From assembly GCA_032622095.1 (NCBI GenBank), contig CP136068.1:5001314-5065313 (forward strand): a stretch of DNA of 64,000 nucleotides. The letters are read 5' to 3'. The position numbers were made by a program, and so were the translations under genes. Under the pieces are notes generated by a model. The model did no database searches and was not told the DNA's origin. It was given only the letters and a program-made list of their open reading frames with translations. Below, piece by piece: positions 53,279 through 64,000 of this stretch. Numbering within the stretch: the stretch's first letter is position 1; every line of letters starts with the position of its first letter. Source of the stretch: Siphonodentalium dalli (lineage: Eukaryota > Mollusca > Scaphopoda > Gadilida > Siphonodentaliidae).

Positions 53279-56276
53279 ATACTGGACACTTTTGCAACCC
53301 TTATTACTCGAAAAGTACCAGGAGTAGCACACTAAAACTTGGTACGTATCTTGGGATCAAAGAGTTGTATGCCATCGTCGCATAACGAATATTGTCCGCG
53401 TTTTCCCCGAGGAGTTATCTCCCTTTATTTGAAAAAATGTCATTTTATTATCTCGGAAATTATAAGAAGCAGAGCATCGAAAATTAGACCGTATGCACAT
53501 CTCGATATGCACTACTGCCCACGGGCATAAAAACTTGGGTCCGCCCTTTCCCTGAAGAGTTACCGCCCATAGTTGGCAAACCTCTATTTTATTGTACTCT
53601 GTTGTCCTCCCGTATCATTCCAGATAACTGTATTTGGTTTTTGTAGTCGTGTTGACCGTTGTCAGCTTAGTCCGAGGAAGAAAATTTGACAGGGTTGGAC
53701 ATATATTTTTACACTGGGGTGGGGGCAATATTTTCGCAATTTTTTTTTATTATTGACATTCATCTATTTAAGTATGTAGATTCCCTGAACGAAAACAAAC
53801 CCATACCGGAAAGGATTTTTGTAATCCGAGAAGAAATGCAAGAGTTACGGGCCCTCAAAGTTTGCAATTTGGTCCCATGTGCTTGTGACCCTATCTCCTC
53901 CGAAGATGTCGAACTTTGGATGTCGTCTGATATCCCAGTGCGTGCGGTCTGAAGAGAGCACGCGATGGGCCAAATTTTGCCAGTGTCGGTTCAGTGTTGT
54001 GGGTCAGGGGAGGGGTGGTCCGGGGTACCAATTTTGTATTCTTCTCCGAATCGGATGAAACTTGGAATATAACATCCATACCGCCAACCGATCTAGAAAC
54101 TGAAAGAATTTCGAAAATCCATTGAAAAATGTCAGAGTTGTGGGCCTTCAAACAATGCAAATTTGGCCCCATATGCTTGTGATCACATCTCCTCCGAAGA
54201 TGTCAAACTTTGGATGTCAACTGATACGCCAATGCGTGCGGTCTGAAGAGAGCACGCGATGAGCCAAATTTTGCCAGTGTCGGTTCAGTGTTGTGGGTCA
54301 GGGGAGGGGTGGTCCGGGGTACCAAAATTTATTTCGTCTCCGAATCATATGAAACTTGATATATAACATATACCATACACGTTGATCATAAAACTGAAAA
54401 CAGATTGTAAATCCGTTAAAAAATGGCGGAGATTTGGGCCCTCAAACTTTGAATGTGGGCCCGTATTCTTTCCAATAAACAAAATGTTATTCGTCTCTGA
54501 ATCAGACAAAAATTATAACAAATAATCAATGTAAGTAGCTGATCACAATACTCAAAACAATTTTTAAATCCATTGGAAAATAACGGAGTTACGGGCTCTC
54601 AAAATTCGCATTTTGGGCCGGGTTTGACTATTTCCCAATCCCGTCACCCAATTTCGAGGCAGGGGTGGGGTCACTCCCAAACACTTGAGATCAACCCACA
54701 CATGTTAAGGGAAAGATATAATCATCCTAATTCATATTTTCCGTCCCTTAACTGCGATTTATTGAGCTCATGATTTGCCCTATTATTATACTTCCATGGT
54801 GTAACCAAGGAAGTATATTGTTTTTCTACTGCGGCCGTTTTCTGTTTAATTGGAAATACTCAGAAACTAATGGGAGGAGGACCGCGAAATCTCTAGCGAA
54901 TGTAGGCATCTAAGGTCTACTAAAAATAATGCTATCCGGATGTTGGTCCAATATATTTTGACAGAGTTATGGCCCTTTTTCGATTATTTTTCATTATTAT
55001 TATTATTATTATACTGGACACTTTTGCAACCCTTATTACTCGAAAAGTACCAGGAGTAGCACACTAAAACTTGGTACGTATCTTGGGATCAAAGAGTTGT
55101 ATGCCATCGTCGCATAACGAATATTGTCCGCGTTTTCCCCGAGGAGTTATCTCCCTTTATTTGAAAAAATGTCATTTTATTATCTCGGAAATTATAAGAA
55201 GCAGAGCATCGAAAATTAGACCGTATGCACATCTCGATATGCACTACTGCCCACGGGCATAAAAACTTGGGTCCGCCCTTTCCCTGAAGAGTTACCGCCC
55301 ATAGTTGGCAAACCTCTATTTTATTGTACTCTGTTGTCCTCCCGTATCATTCCAGATAACTGTATTTGGTTTTTGTAGTCGTGTTGACCGTTGTCAGCTT
55401 AGTCCGAGGAAGAAAATTTGACAGGGTTGGACATATATTTTTACACTGGGGTGGGGGCAATATTTTCGCAATTTTTTTTTATTATTGACATTCATCTATT
55501 TAAGTATGTAGATTCCCTGAACGAAAACAAACCCATACCGGAAAGGATTTTTGTAATCCGAGAAGAAATGCAAGAGTTACGGGCCCTCAAAGTTTGCAAT
55601 TTGGTCCCATGTGCTTGTGACCCTATCTCCTCCGAAGATGTCGAACTTTGGATGTCGTCTGATATCCCAGTGCGTGCGGTCTGAAGAGAGCACGCGATGG
55701 GCCAAATTTTGCCAGTGTCGGTTCAGTGTTGTGGGTCAGGGGAGGGGTGGTCCGGGGTACCAATTTTGTATTCTTCTCCGAATCGGATGAAACTTGGAAT
55801 ATAACATCCATACCGCCAACCGATCTAGAAACTGAAAGAATTTCGAAAATCCATTGAAAAATGTCAGAGTTGTGGGCCTTCAAACAATGCAAATTTGGCC
55901 CCATATGCTTGTGATCACATCTCCTCCGAAGATGTCAAACTTTGGATGTCAACTGATACGCCAATGCGTGCGGTCTGAAGAGAGCACGCGATGAGCCAAA
56001 TTTTGCCAGTGTCGGTTCAGTGTTGTGGGTCAGGGGAGGGGTGGTCCGGGGTACCAAAATTTATTTCGTCTCCGAATCATATGAAACTTGATATATAACA
56101 TATACCATACACGTTGATCATAAAACTGAAAACAGATTGTAAATCCGTTAAAAAATGGCGGAGATTTGGGCCCTCAAACTTTGAATGTGGGCCCGTATTC
56201 TTTCCAATAAACAAAATGTTATTCGTCTCTGAATCAGACAAAAATTATAACAAATAATCAATGTAAGTAGCTGATC
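53279..56276 (+). repeat. Array block 10: type IV units, cut by the gap
   Basis: A' 53279-54787, B' 54788-55010, A' 55011 up to the N run. Both A' copies share GATATCCCAGTG, whereas in block 6 only the first A' has it (the second has GATACCCCAGTG), so homogenisation differs between the two loci. The end of the first A' reads CATGATTTGCCC instead of CATGATTGATCC. The second A' stops inside the module, so the array certainly continues into the gap. Confidence 0.92.
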
Positions 56277-56376
56277 NNNNNNNNNNNNNNNNNNNNNNNN
56301 NNNNNNNNNNNNNNNNNNNNNNNNNNNNNNNNNNNNNNNNNNNNNNNNNNNNNNNNNNNNNNNNNNNNNNNNNNNN
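56277..56376. other. Assembly gap of exactly 100 N
   Basis: Four, sixty and thirty-six N on consecutive lines add up to 100, a conventional placeholder for a scaffold gap of unknown size. It begins in mid-repeat and ends in unrelated AT-rich DNA, so the true right edge of the array is not in the window. Confidence 0.98.
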
Positions 56377-56400
56377 AAAATTTAAATTCAAGGCAAACGA

Positions 56401-56835
56401 TTTGCGATAAGTTCACAGTAAATTTTAGATTAGTTTCAAGTTTGCGGTAAGTGTGCTGGAATCTTGGTTTGGAATATTTGTTCGCTGCATGTGCTTTTCA
56501 AACTTAGAATTTCATTTTGTTTTTCACAAAATAATTATTTAAAGTTTGGATTTAATAATTTGAAACATTAAATTAATTAAGGCATCAATCCTTGGTCGAG
56601 TGTTTTTATTTTAGCAATCCACAAATATTTCATGTATATTTTTTTGCAGTAAATTTAGATTGGATGCAAAAGTTTGCGATAAGTTCATAGTGAATTTTAT
56701 ATTAGTTTCAAGTTCGCAGTTAGTGCATTGGAATCTTTGTTCGCCACATGTGCGTTTTAAACTTGGAATATTTCAAATTTTTTTTTCCACCATATATTTG
56801 TTTAAAATTTGGGTTTGATAATTTGCATCATTGAT
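56401..56835 (+). repeat. Diverged direct repeat, two copies
   Basis: Copy 1 (about 56401-56575) and copy 2 (about 56673-56835) share TTTGCGATAAGTTCA, TTAGTTTCAAGTT, a GGAATCTT segment, TTCGC-CATGTGC and an AAAGTTTGG/AAATTTGGG segment in the same order, with an offset of about 272 bases. Many substitutions and small indels separate them. Origin unknown. Confidence 0.75.
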
Positions 56836-56840
56836 TCAAC

Positions 56841-58057
56841 ATAATCCACAGCAAAATACAGCAATGCTGTGTGAAACACCGTGGTAACATGTGATTATTG
56901 TGATATCGATATTCAGCTTGATTAAATTTGCCGTGGGGACATTTTTCCTAATTTCGGGGGCTGATTATATTTTTTTAATTCCGATCTAACAAGCGATGGA
57001 TTATGCAATTTATGGACAACAAAATTCCAAATATTGTTTTTAAAAGGTTCAATACCCCATGTGGCTTTAACAGTTCTATTGTCGGATAGCTTTATTGTCG
57101 CGATTCTGGGTTTGTTATCATGAAAACAAAACAAATATATCATGGCGGAAGTGCCCTTTGAAATCGAAAGTTATAAAATTAAAAAGTGAAACGGGAACTG
57201 GAATATGGAATTGAGTCATACAAAATGTGCGCCGTTTTAGATATATCAGTTATTAAATATAATGCCAATATAAATCATTGATTGTATATTCTTTGTGTAG
57301 AAATAATCCAGATGAAGCAAAATACCCATAAAACAACCTCAATGATCCGTTTCTTTCTGCAAGCTGCCTTTTCAAACAGGCGAAATTTGAGCGGCCAAAT
57401 TTTGAAATTAAAAACCGCCGCTGCCATGATTCAGTGGATCTGTTGAAGTTGATGGAACATTGAGGAATATAATTAATTAATTATATGGAATATGATTATT
57501 ATGACAGTGTATGCACATCGTGAAACTAATAAATTGGAATACCGTAATCATTCTTGATCATTATTATGTGAACTTGAAGGAAATAGTACTCAGTACTGTT
57601 TACAAATTACAATAGGTCAACATGACCGCTTTCGCAGATTCATGAGATTGATGCTTCCAGAAGGATACGCACTACATGTACATTAATGACTGAACTATGT
57701 TTACAGTTACATCCAAATTTAAACTCAAACTTCGAAGTGAAATGGTGTGTTGACACGGAAACCGGTGAGCTCGCCAATTTTGAATGGGATGAACAGCTAC
57801 TAGTAGTGTAGACTGGATAGGAAAATTCAATGACCATGAAATTCGGATTCAGTTGATCATGCAACCATGAAATTCCAGTGGCAGTGATGTTCCAGTGCAG
57901 TGCAGGTGGCTGCCGAGAATAAGTTGAACTTGAATTGATTTTCCCAAGGGATCATGCATAGAAGCCATGGAAGTTGATGAAGATTAAGGTCATATATAAA
58001 CTTCAAGGAACATTCTTTTAAAATTGTTCATCTTACAAATCCTGTGTCAAGTTCAAG
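56841..58057. other. AT-rich single-copy DNA, no gene recognised
   Basis: I see no convincing coding exon, RNA gene or complete mobile element. A 15-codon frame at 57142-57186 has a favourable start context (A at -3, G at +4) and a possible GT splice donor near its end, but nothing else supports it. A GACCGCTTTCGCAGATT motif (about 57624) recurs in altered form at about 58697, which hints at an old dispersed repeat. Confidence 0.5.
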
Positions 58058-58587
58058 TTAGTACCGCTGATGGCGTCATTGTCACAAGGCATTGATCACA
58101 ATTGTGGCCAGATTTTTAAATTGATCACAACTGTACCCAGCTTTTCTATGGTGATCACATTTATAGCCAGCTAATTTTCATATTCATGTGAGCATCGGTG
58201 AACACGATTAGGTTATAAATAATCTACGGTAATTTTTCTGAATTGGTGGATGAAAAACAACTTGACTTTTAAATTGATATTTAATAGTTCTGTCTAATAA
58301 CCTGAGAGGTTTCCGATCAATGTCGTTAGAATGCTCGAATTATATGCCATTAATGTAATTTAAGTTGATAAACAAAGTCAGTTTTGGAGCATGATGTCGA
58401 CATTTTAGTCACAAACGCGATGACGTCATATTTTGCGCCATATAAAGCATGCGATTAGAAAAGCTGGCTACGAATGTGATCGCCATTGAAAAGCTGGCTA
58501 CATTTGTGATTGATTTAAAAAGCTGGCTATAAACCGTTACGAATGTGACCGGAGCCTTGTGACAATGACCCCATCGGCCTTAGTACC
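58058..58587. mobile_element. MITE with long sub-repeated inverted arms and 8-bp flanking direct repeat
   Basis: The direct repeat TTAGTACC flanks the element at 58058-58065 and 58580-58587. The inverted arms (about 58066-58173 and 58461-58579) share GTCATTGTCACAAGGC next to the ends. Each arm is made of three diverged sub-repeats of about 30-40 bp carrying GATCACA-type and AGCCAGCTTTT motifs. The middle (about 58174-58460) is unrelated AT-rich sequence without a frame. An 8-bp target duplication is known for hAT-superfamily elements, among others; the arm structure resembles foldback elements. The ends do not show the usual hAT CA or TA terminus and one extra base is present on the right, so the superfamily is uncertain. 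Confidence 0.75.
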
Positions 58588-59547
58588 GGTACTTACTAGT
58601 AGTCATTTATGAAACGACTTTGCATATGTACGTACTAGCTACTACTGCTAGTACATGGACAAACGATGGTACAATATGTCAAATTAAATTATATGTGACC
58701 GCCTTCGCAGATTGCTGATCCACATGCTGCTTCAGAAAGTTCAGAATCCAAGTTCCAGTAGATGTTTGTCTAGGTACATGTTCATGTTTTACGCATATGA
58801 AGTTCCCCAACAGAACATCAAAAAGTTCCCATACCAGTATGTCAAATGATGGAATACGATCTCTATGTACGGGAATAGCCAAAGTAGAGTTTCATGACAT
58901 GATCTATGTACCGGTACAGCCAGGTGTGTGTGCACATTATTTACGTAGAACAATATTGCAATTGAATTAAATTTAGATCCAATATAATTATTATTTAAAT
59001 TGTGCCTCGTTATTTCTTTTATCTGTTATCCAGGGCATAAATTTACTAGTACAGGCCATATGTTGACCCGCACACATTCTTCCTAGTGTGACATTAAAAT
59101 GCTAACCATATACCCACAAATTTTTGTGGTTCATGTTTCCCTACTAGTATACCAGCCCAGCCTATTCTAAACACACCAACCCCAGATTTTCATGGTGTCA
59201 AGAATTTTGTTGAAAAATAATTATAATTTCTCATACATTTGTGTATTCAGAATGGACTGTTTGGTATCTGTCAAAGCATACTGTGTTTATTACCGCTTTA
59301 TATACAAAGAAAATCATGCATTAAGAGACGAAAAATCATAAGAATGTCAAAATTATATAAAAAAAATTATATTCAAGCTTGCCTATACCATATACTGGCC
59401 CCAATTTTTCTGACATGTAACTTGACCCAAACCTTTATTTTTCTTTGGTCTTAGATTCTTGTTTTGTACATTTGTTTGAAATTCACCTTAATTAGCTCAA
59501 GAGTTGGTTGCAGTGAGTATGCAGGAAGCTGAGTAATTTGTTGCACG
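58588..59547. other. AT-rich single-copy DNA, no gene recognised
   Basis: The sequence has several CTAGTA repeats (58600-58660 and around 59045 and 59140) but no recognisable exon, RNA gene or element ends. Confidence 0.5.
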
Positions 59548-59785
59548 CTTTCCGCAAACAATTATCTGCTGCGAAAAAGTTTATCATGCAAATTAGTTTG
59601 CGGCAAATGTTCCGCAAATTTGCTGCACAGTTTGCCGCGACCTAATTTGCATGGTAAAAGTTTGCTGCAATCTTTTACCATGCAAATTAGGTCGCGGTAA
59701 CCTTTGCAGCAAATTTGCGGAAAGTTTGCCGCAAACCTCATTTGCATGATAAAAGTTCGCAGCTGGTAGGTTTGCTGCAAATTTG
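59548..59785. mobile_element. Foldback hairpin element rich in GCAAA motifs
   Basis: The core is a perfect 26-bp inverted repeat (59635-59660 and 59672-59697) around an 11-nt loop. The pairing continues outward with about three mismatches in the next 24 bases, then with small indels through ATCATGCAAAT (59582-) paired to ATTTGCATGAT (-59750) and GCTGCGAA (59568-) paired to TTCGCAGC (-59763). The whole is a palindrome of about 240 bases. TTTGCCGCAAA and TTTGCTGCAAA motifs recur in both arms and continue to about 59830. Open frames here are by-products of the motif. A palindromic MITE is the likeliest identity; no clear target duplication was found. Confidence 0.75.
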
Positions 59786-60014
59786 CAGAAGGGTTTGCCG
59801 CACATTTGCAGCAAATGTTTGCGGCAAACATGTTTTTTCGATAAGGGTAGCACCATCTCAATATATTGTGAATAATCATTTTGTTCATCCAATGAGTCAA
59901 GCATATATTGATCATATATTGACTGTGTTTGATTTATGTGCCAACTACATAAAGGTAAATAGATCTCTGTTGTGTTTGACTTACATGACCACTATAGGTT
60001 ACAGATCTTCAGGT

Positions 60015-60170
60015 CTGATTCTAGCACTAATAACAATTTCCGAGCATGGTCCATGGTGAGGTACCTGAAATACAAGAAATAAATACTACTGAAAGGGAAG
60101 TAACTCTGATGCTAGCACTAATAACAACATCTGAGTCCATGGTGAGGTACCTATAAAACAAAATAGAGAA
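60015..60170 (+). repeat. 90-bp tandem duplication
   Basis: Copy 1 (60015-60104) and copy 2 (60105 to about 60170) share CTAGCACTAATAACAA and GTCCATGGTGAGGTACCT; copy 2 lacks several bases and is incomplete at the right. Confidence 0.8.
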
Positions 60171-60207
60171 AGGATATTGAGTTAAAGGTATTACCCATGG
60201 TACACTG

Positions 60208-60334
60208 CATAACCACTCAATAGACACCAATTACATAACCACTCATTAGACGGTGATTACATAACCAATCATTAGATGCCGATTACATTAAGTGGACAAG
60301 GTAAGCTGCATAACCACTCTTTTGATGTCAATTA
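60208..60334 (+). repeat. 26-bp minisatellite
   Basis: Three adjoining copies at 60208-60233, 60234-60259 and 60260-60285, each CATAACCAMTC-TTAGAY-type sequence ending in ATTA, then after 23 bases a fourth at 60309-60334. Copies differ by a few substitutions each. Confidence 0.85.
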
Positions 60335-61949
60335 AACTTGTTTGCCACTCTGTTTTAGATAGAGTTATCTCCCTTCTACTGTAATTACTATTGTCTGACA
60401 TTTATTCTCTTGTTTCATACAGTTTCTTATGTACCGGTGTATATAATACCGCTCAGTCCATTGAATAACTAATTATTTCTCTTTAAATTTGATACAACCA
60501 GATAGCTGATGCATGGCTCATGAAGCCTGATAAATACTTTATGCTGATATATTGTACATGTATGTATCTGCAGATAGAGTATGATTTCATGAACTCTAAC
60601 TTTCAAAGACATATTACGGACTTTTTCAGGCATGTGAAATTGAAAAGTTAGTATTCGGGAGCTATGCCAACAGGTGGAATGTAGCATTCTACTAACATCA
60701 CTGAAAATCTAAAAGAAATCGACCATACCACACCATAGAAAACATCGTCTGAACTACACTCAATTGTCAATATTTATATCTTGATTCTGGACGCAACTAT
60801 CGGCGATAAGCTAACACAAATGATTTCACCATCGAGAGTCTTTGCATTTAATTTATATACTAATGACGGCGTGTATTTTCAATTTGGATTAATATTCATA
60901 AAAATTACTGATTTGAGCAAGATTATTCTCAATTTCTATTTGATAATATCCTACCGGAGTGTTTCACATCACTAAGGATGCTACTAGCATGGATCTCTAG
61001 ACCTTTCTGGATGAAAGCTTTCCAGATGTCTTTAGTCTTAGTCCTTTGGTGTGTGGAATGACATATATATATATATCGATGTACGGTTGGTGTATGGAAT
61101 GATATTTATGTCGTTTACGGTAGTTTTTGTGTATGAAAATATAGCTACCAGGGACATGCAATGACTTCATATTATTACTAAATGGTGTCTGCTACTAAGT
61201 GGAGCAAGACACAAAGATAAGTTCCCAGATGGTGATGATGGCAATGTGGACCCATTGGGCACCTTGATTATGCAATTTGTCATCTGCCAAAGGCCCAAAT
61301 TGGATATATGGAGAAACTAAACTAAACGAGAGGCCGATCACGATCGGCAGATGTTAACCCATCCCTTGGCGATAAAAATTTAATATAATCGGATAAATGA
61401 GAGTTTTGGTGTTGAATTATAGAGTATACTGTTATGTACTATTATAGACAAATGTACATAACACAAATTATTGGAATTTATGGGTCACTGGCATTTATAT
61501 AAGAGAATGCACTGGTACAGGATCTGTAATGCTAAACCGCCACAGCCAGCAAGCCCATGGGTTAAATGGGTAGGTGTGACCTGGACATGGAATACTTGGG
61601 TTAAGAGAGTCCAATTTAAGTTTACAATAATAATGTGTCCTAGTATACAGATAAGCAACCTCACCACTGACCCATTAATATCAATTATATAGCAGAGCTG
61701 TCAAAATATCACAGGAATTGTTTATGTTGAACACTGACCTCTCTATTAAACCAATAACAATTATAATGATATCAGACCATCTGAAGATATAACTCTGCAG
61801 CAGAGATGTCTACTGTTAATATCATGTGATGTTTATTGTTGAATCTTTATTTTAAATTAGATACCATAGCCTTCTTTATCAGATTATTTGCACATTGGCA
61901 TAAGAGACATCAGAAAATAATATAGCCTTATCAATAGCTAAGTATTTGG
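60335..61949. other. AT-rich single-copy DNA, no gene recognised
   Basis: No convincing exon or RNA gene. GAGTTATCTCCC (60362-60373) matches a phrase that is also in every array unit (for example 419-430), and a short (TA)n tract lies at about 61062-61076. Confidence 0.5.
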
Positions 61950-62640
61950 TGAATTGGATTTAATGTTGCTCCAAACAGATTTACCAGTACATATCACAAG
62001 ATTTTGGACCGATTTAATCAAATTTGGTGTGGTGATTCGGGGTACCCTTGACAGAGTTATAATGGTGTTAGTTTTTCAATTTTTTTTAACTTTTTAATTA
62101 TTTAAAAAAAATTAAAGGGACACATTGGAAATCTTTTTATCAACTTTTATCATAATCATCAATATATAAATGAAAACAAATGACAATGCCAATGACATTT
62201 TTGTTATTATTATTATTATAAAAGTTAAAAGTAAAAAAAAATTTTAATCAATTTTTTTTTTCAATTTTTTTTTCGAAAAAGGGTCATAACTCCTTTAAAA
62301 TTAATCGGATCAAACCCATATTCGAACTCGATCTGTATTTTGGGCTGTGAAACTCACATAAAAAATGTTTGAGTTATGGCAGAATGCGTGAATTATAAGT
62401 TGAAAAAGGGCCATAACTCTGTAACAAAATCTCGAACTCGATCTGTATTTTGGGCTGAGAAACCCATATACAAAATTTGGTTTTGATCGGATAAAAAATG
62501 TTTGAGTTATCGCATTACTCGTAAAGTGTCTACAGACAGACAGACGGACAGACAGAGGGACAGACAGACGGACCAACGACGAGTGGTCAATCCGGGCAAC
62601 GACACTATGTTTACCATACTATGGTATGGGTAAACATAAA
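61950..62640. repeat. Old interspersed repeat with GACA-rich tail
   Basis: Contains two tandem copies of a 110-bp segment (CGAACTCGATCTGTATTTTG at 62323 and 62433), each preceded by an AAAAAGGGYCATAACTC phrase, then a GACAGACGGACAG-type simple repeat (62532-62573), and ends in a hairpin at about 62609-62636 (TGTTTACC ... GGTAAACA). Such GGCCATAACTC and GACAGACGGAC phrases are common in marine invertebrate repeats. The left boundary is approximate and the class is unknown. Confidence 0.6.
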
Positions 62641-64000
62641 AAGAAAAGAAATATGTTGGAGAAAACTTACGATGAATGTAATAATGAGGTCTCCCGGTGT
62701 ATGCGATGTTATCACGTTTTCCGAGTTGTACAGATGAAGCCTCTCGATGCTGATGGTTATTCCTTCACCATCTGTAATGAAACACAGACATATATAATGG
62801 AGGCTCTCGATGGTGAAATGCAGATATTTATATGAAAGAGTCAATGCCACTTTAGCTCAACTTGGGAAGTAGTTTATTTTTTGCTGAGCAATGAATAGAA
62901 TGATAAAGAAGGAGGAAAGGCAAAAAAGTTACGGTAAAGGTTTTGTATTGTGTAGATGAAATTATTTTCATTTCAAACATTTCACCAATAACCAATAAAT
63001 CTGGGCTGCAGGTAGGGCCCTGCGAACCTTAGATTATAGGTCGAACCGAACCTTGAAACCAAATCGTCGTCTTGGTTTCGAATCGAACTGAACCTCGAAT
63101 CTCAAACCCAAACAATGACCATGTTGCTGTAGACTCATGATATAGTGGACAATCAGAACAGTTAGTGGACATTATTATAGTAAAATCAACCTTTATTTAA
63201 GTATTGCCCATCCACACTATAAGATAATTACATATTAAATAATTATTTGATATTGGGGATGGAGATGTTTATTCGTCCGCGACTTTGGTTTCAAATCTAC
63301 GCGTTTTGAGTTCTGATTTTTTCAAGTGACTTACGATTTTTTATAGGAATAGTAATGAACGTAGGGTCCCAAATAAACACTGTGCAGTGGGACTTTTCTC
63401 TTGTAAATATATTAAGTACCCGTACGACATATTATTATTGCAATTACGACATTCAGTAACTCTTAACAGACAGCTAAATTGTAGCAAGACATCAAAGCAC
63501 TCGACTGTCAATCTATAACTCTGCGGCAACACGCAGCAAAGATCAAAGCACACCGGTTGAATCCAATTGTAGACACAGATGTGCTGTCCGGAAATACCTA
63601 TTTCAGCCAGTTTACGGAATTCAAAAAAGCTTGTTCGTTCTGTATTTATGTAGTCATCAATAATCATAACTTGTTGTCTCGTTAATCAGGTATAATTATG
63701 TCTTAGTAAAATTATATGGGGAATGAAACAAACTTTGACGACAGACTGAGATAAAACACCAGAAATGTTACAGTTTTACTAATTAATTATCCCGACCGGA
63801 TCGTTTAGCAGGAATGGAATAAAGTTATTAAGCCAAAAGACCTCTTCAACGAAATATCACCCAGTGACCCAACCCAAGTAATGATCAAATTAATTATGTC
63901 CAATGTAAACAATGTAAACATAAAATCATAGTATCACACAGTTGTGTATAAACCAATTAATATACTGTATATAATCAATAAACAATTCCTGTTATGCAAA
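62641..64000. other. AT-rich single-copy DNA, no gene recognised
   Basis: No recognisable gene. The patch at about 63011-63110 contains repeated CGAACC/CGAATC motifs after TAGGGCCCTGCGAACC and may be a fragment of a DNA transposon; no second end was found. A 108-codon minus-strand frame (63341-63667) has no feature I can identify. Confidence 0.45.

Larger units (their letters stand above)
1..56276. repeat. Large A+B tandem array (satellite-like), whole extent
   Basis: Almost all of this span is built from related units of module A followed by module B. A starts each unit at 286, 2251, 3987, 5943, 7394, 9262, 10998, 12734, 14470, 16206, 17942, 19678, 21626, 23359, 25092, 28201, 29935, 31879, 33612, 35345, 37078, 39022, 42969, 44408, 45847, 47289, 48728, 50167, 53279 and 55011. 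Dominant spacings are 1736, 1733 and 1439 bases. Every module begins with ATAC directly after an ATT run, so (ATT)n marks every joint. Units of one type are nearly identical over their full length, which indicates recent amplification or ongoing homogenisation. Short open frames recur in every unit on both strands, but they are not conserved between diverged unit types, so I treat the array as non-coding. The left edge lies before position 1 and the right edge is lost in the N gap. Confidence 0.97.

Noticed and set aside
1-56276. CRISPR-like array
   Set aside because: Units are 1.4-1.7 kb, adjoin without unique spacers and are eukaryotic in character.
1-56276. Ribosomal DNA array
   Set aside because: The unit size and tandem layout prompted the idea, but I recognise no conserved 5S, 18S or 28S segments in the unit.
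56922-57143. 73-codon minus-strand frame in AT-rich DNA
   Set aside because: The residue mix looks somewhat protein-like, but there is no recognisable domain, no splice context and no repeat support.
57142-57186. Possible short first coding exon with good start context
   Set aside because: Fifteen codons only. The GT near the end is a weak donor and no following exon can be identified.
59562-59915. 117- and 103-codon minus-strand frames rich in Cys, Ala and Asn
   Set aside because: They run through the foldback hairpin and merely translate its GCAAA motif.
62626-62835. 69-codon plus-strand frame with several Cys residues
   Set aside because: It begins in the terminal hairpin of an interspersed repeat, and the Cys spacing does not form a zinc-finger pattern that I recognise.
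63341-63667. 108-codon minus-strand frame near the window end
   Set aside because: No domain, signal or membrane pattern I can defend; a frame of this length can occur by chance in a non-coding stretch of this size.

Overview
This is eukaryotic, gene-poor, repeat-dominated DNA. I recognise no protein-coding gene. The repeat vocabulary (phrases such as GAGTTATCTCCC and GAGTTATGGCCC, and the GACAGACGGACAG tail at 62.5 kb) is what I associate with marine invertebrates, above all molluscs, most likely a bivalve. That assignment is inference from repeat style, not from any gene.

Positions 1-56,276 hold one large tandem array of related repeat units. It is interrupted by insertions and ends at a run of exactly 100 N (56,277-56,376). 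A unit is a long module A (about 1.5 kb, or 1.2 kb in short forms) plus a short module B (205 bp plus ATT repeats). B opens with a 29-nt hairpin, and the modules are joined through (ATT)n microsatellites. Five unit types occur in blocks: type II (1733 bp: 1-2250, 21.6-25.7 kb, 31.9-39.0 kb); type I (1736 bp, exactly one extra ATT: 2.25-5.7 kb, 9.26-21.6 kb); type V (1451 bp, diverged: 5.7-7.7 kb); type IV (about 1734 bp, diverged: 28.2-31.7 kb, 53.3-56.3 kb); and type III (1439 bp, type II minus a 294-bp internal repeat: 39.0-40.4 kb, 43.0-50.2 kb).

Two other kinds of sequence sit at the ATT joints. C (40.45-42.95 kb) is a 2.5-kb element made of about 630-660-bp internal repeats. D (7.8-9.25, 27.1-28.19 and 52.1-53.26 kb) ends in a palindrome and CTAG. 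C has one 13-nt end sequence at its start and, inverted, just inside its 3' end, followed by a hairpin and CTAG next to T. D carries the inverse of the B start in the same relative place. This is the architecture of non-autonomous Helitron-like (Helentron/HINE-type) elements. The array therefore reads as a satellite grown out of such elements.

The stretch from the truncated A unit at 25.1 kb to at least 31.2 kb recurs at 50.2-56.3 kb, offset by about 25.08 kb, with only a handful of differences outside microsatellites. It includes a tandem pair of tRNA-like Pol III units on the minus strand. This is either a roughly 25-kb higher-order repeat or an assembly duplication.

Positions 56,377-64,000 are AT-rich and mostly single-copy. 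They contain a diverged direct repeat (56.4-56.8 kb), a 0.5-kb MITE with long sub-repeated inverted arms and an 8-bp flanking direct repeat (58.06-58.59 kb), a foldback hairpin with a 26-bp perfect inner stem (59.55-59.79 kb), short tandem repeats (60.0-60.3 kb) and an old interspersed repeat with a GACA-rich tail (61.95-62.64 kb). The short open frames across the window are incidental to repeated DNA and are not annotated as genes.
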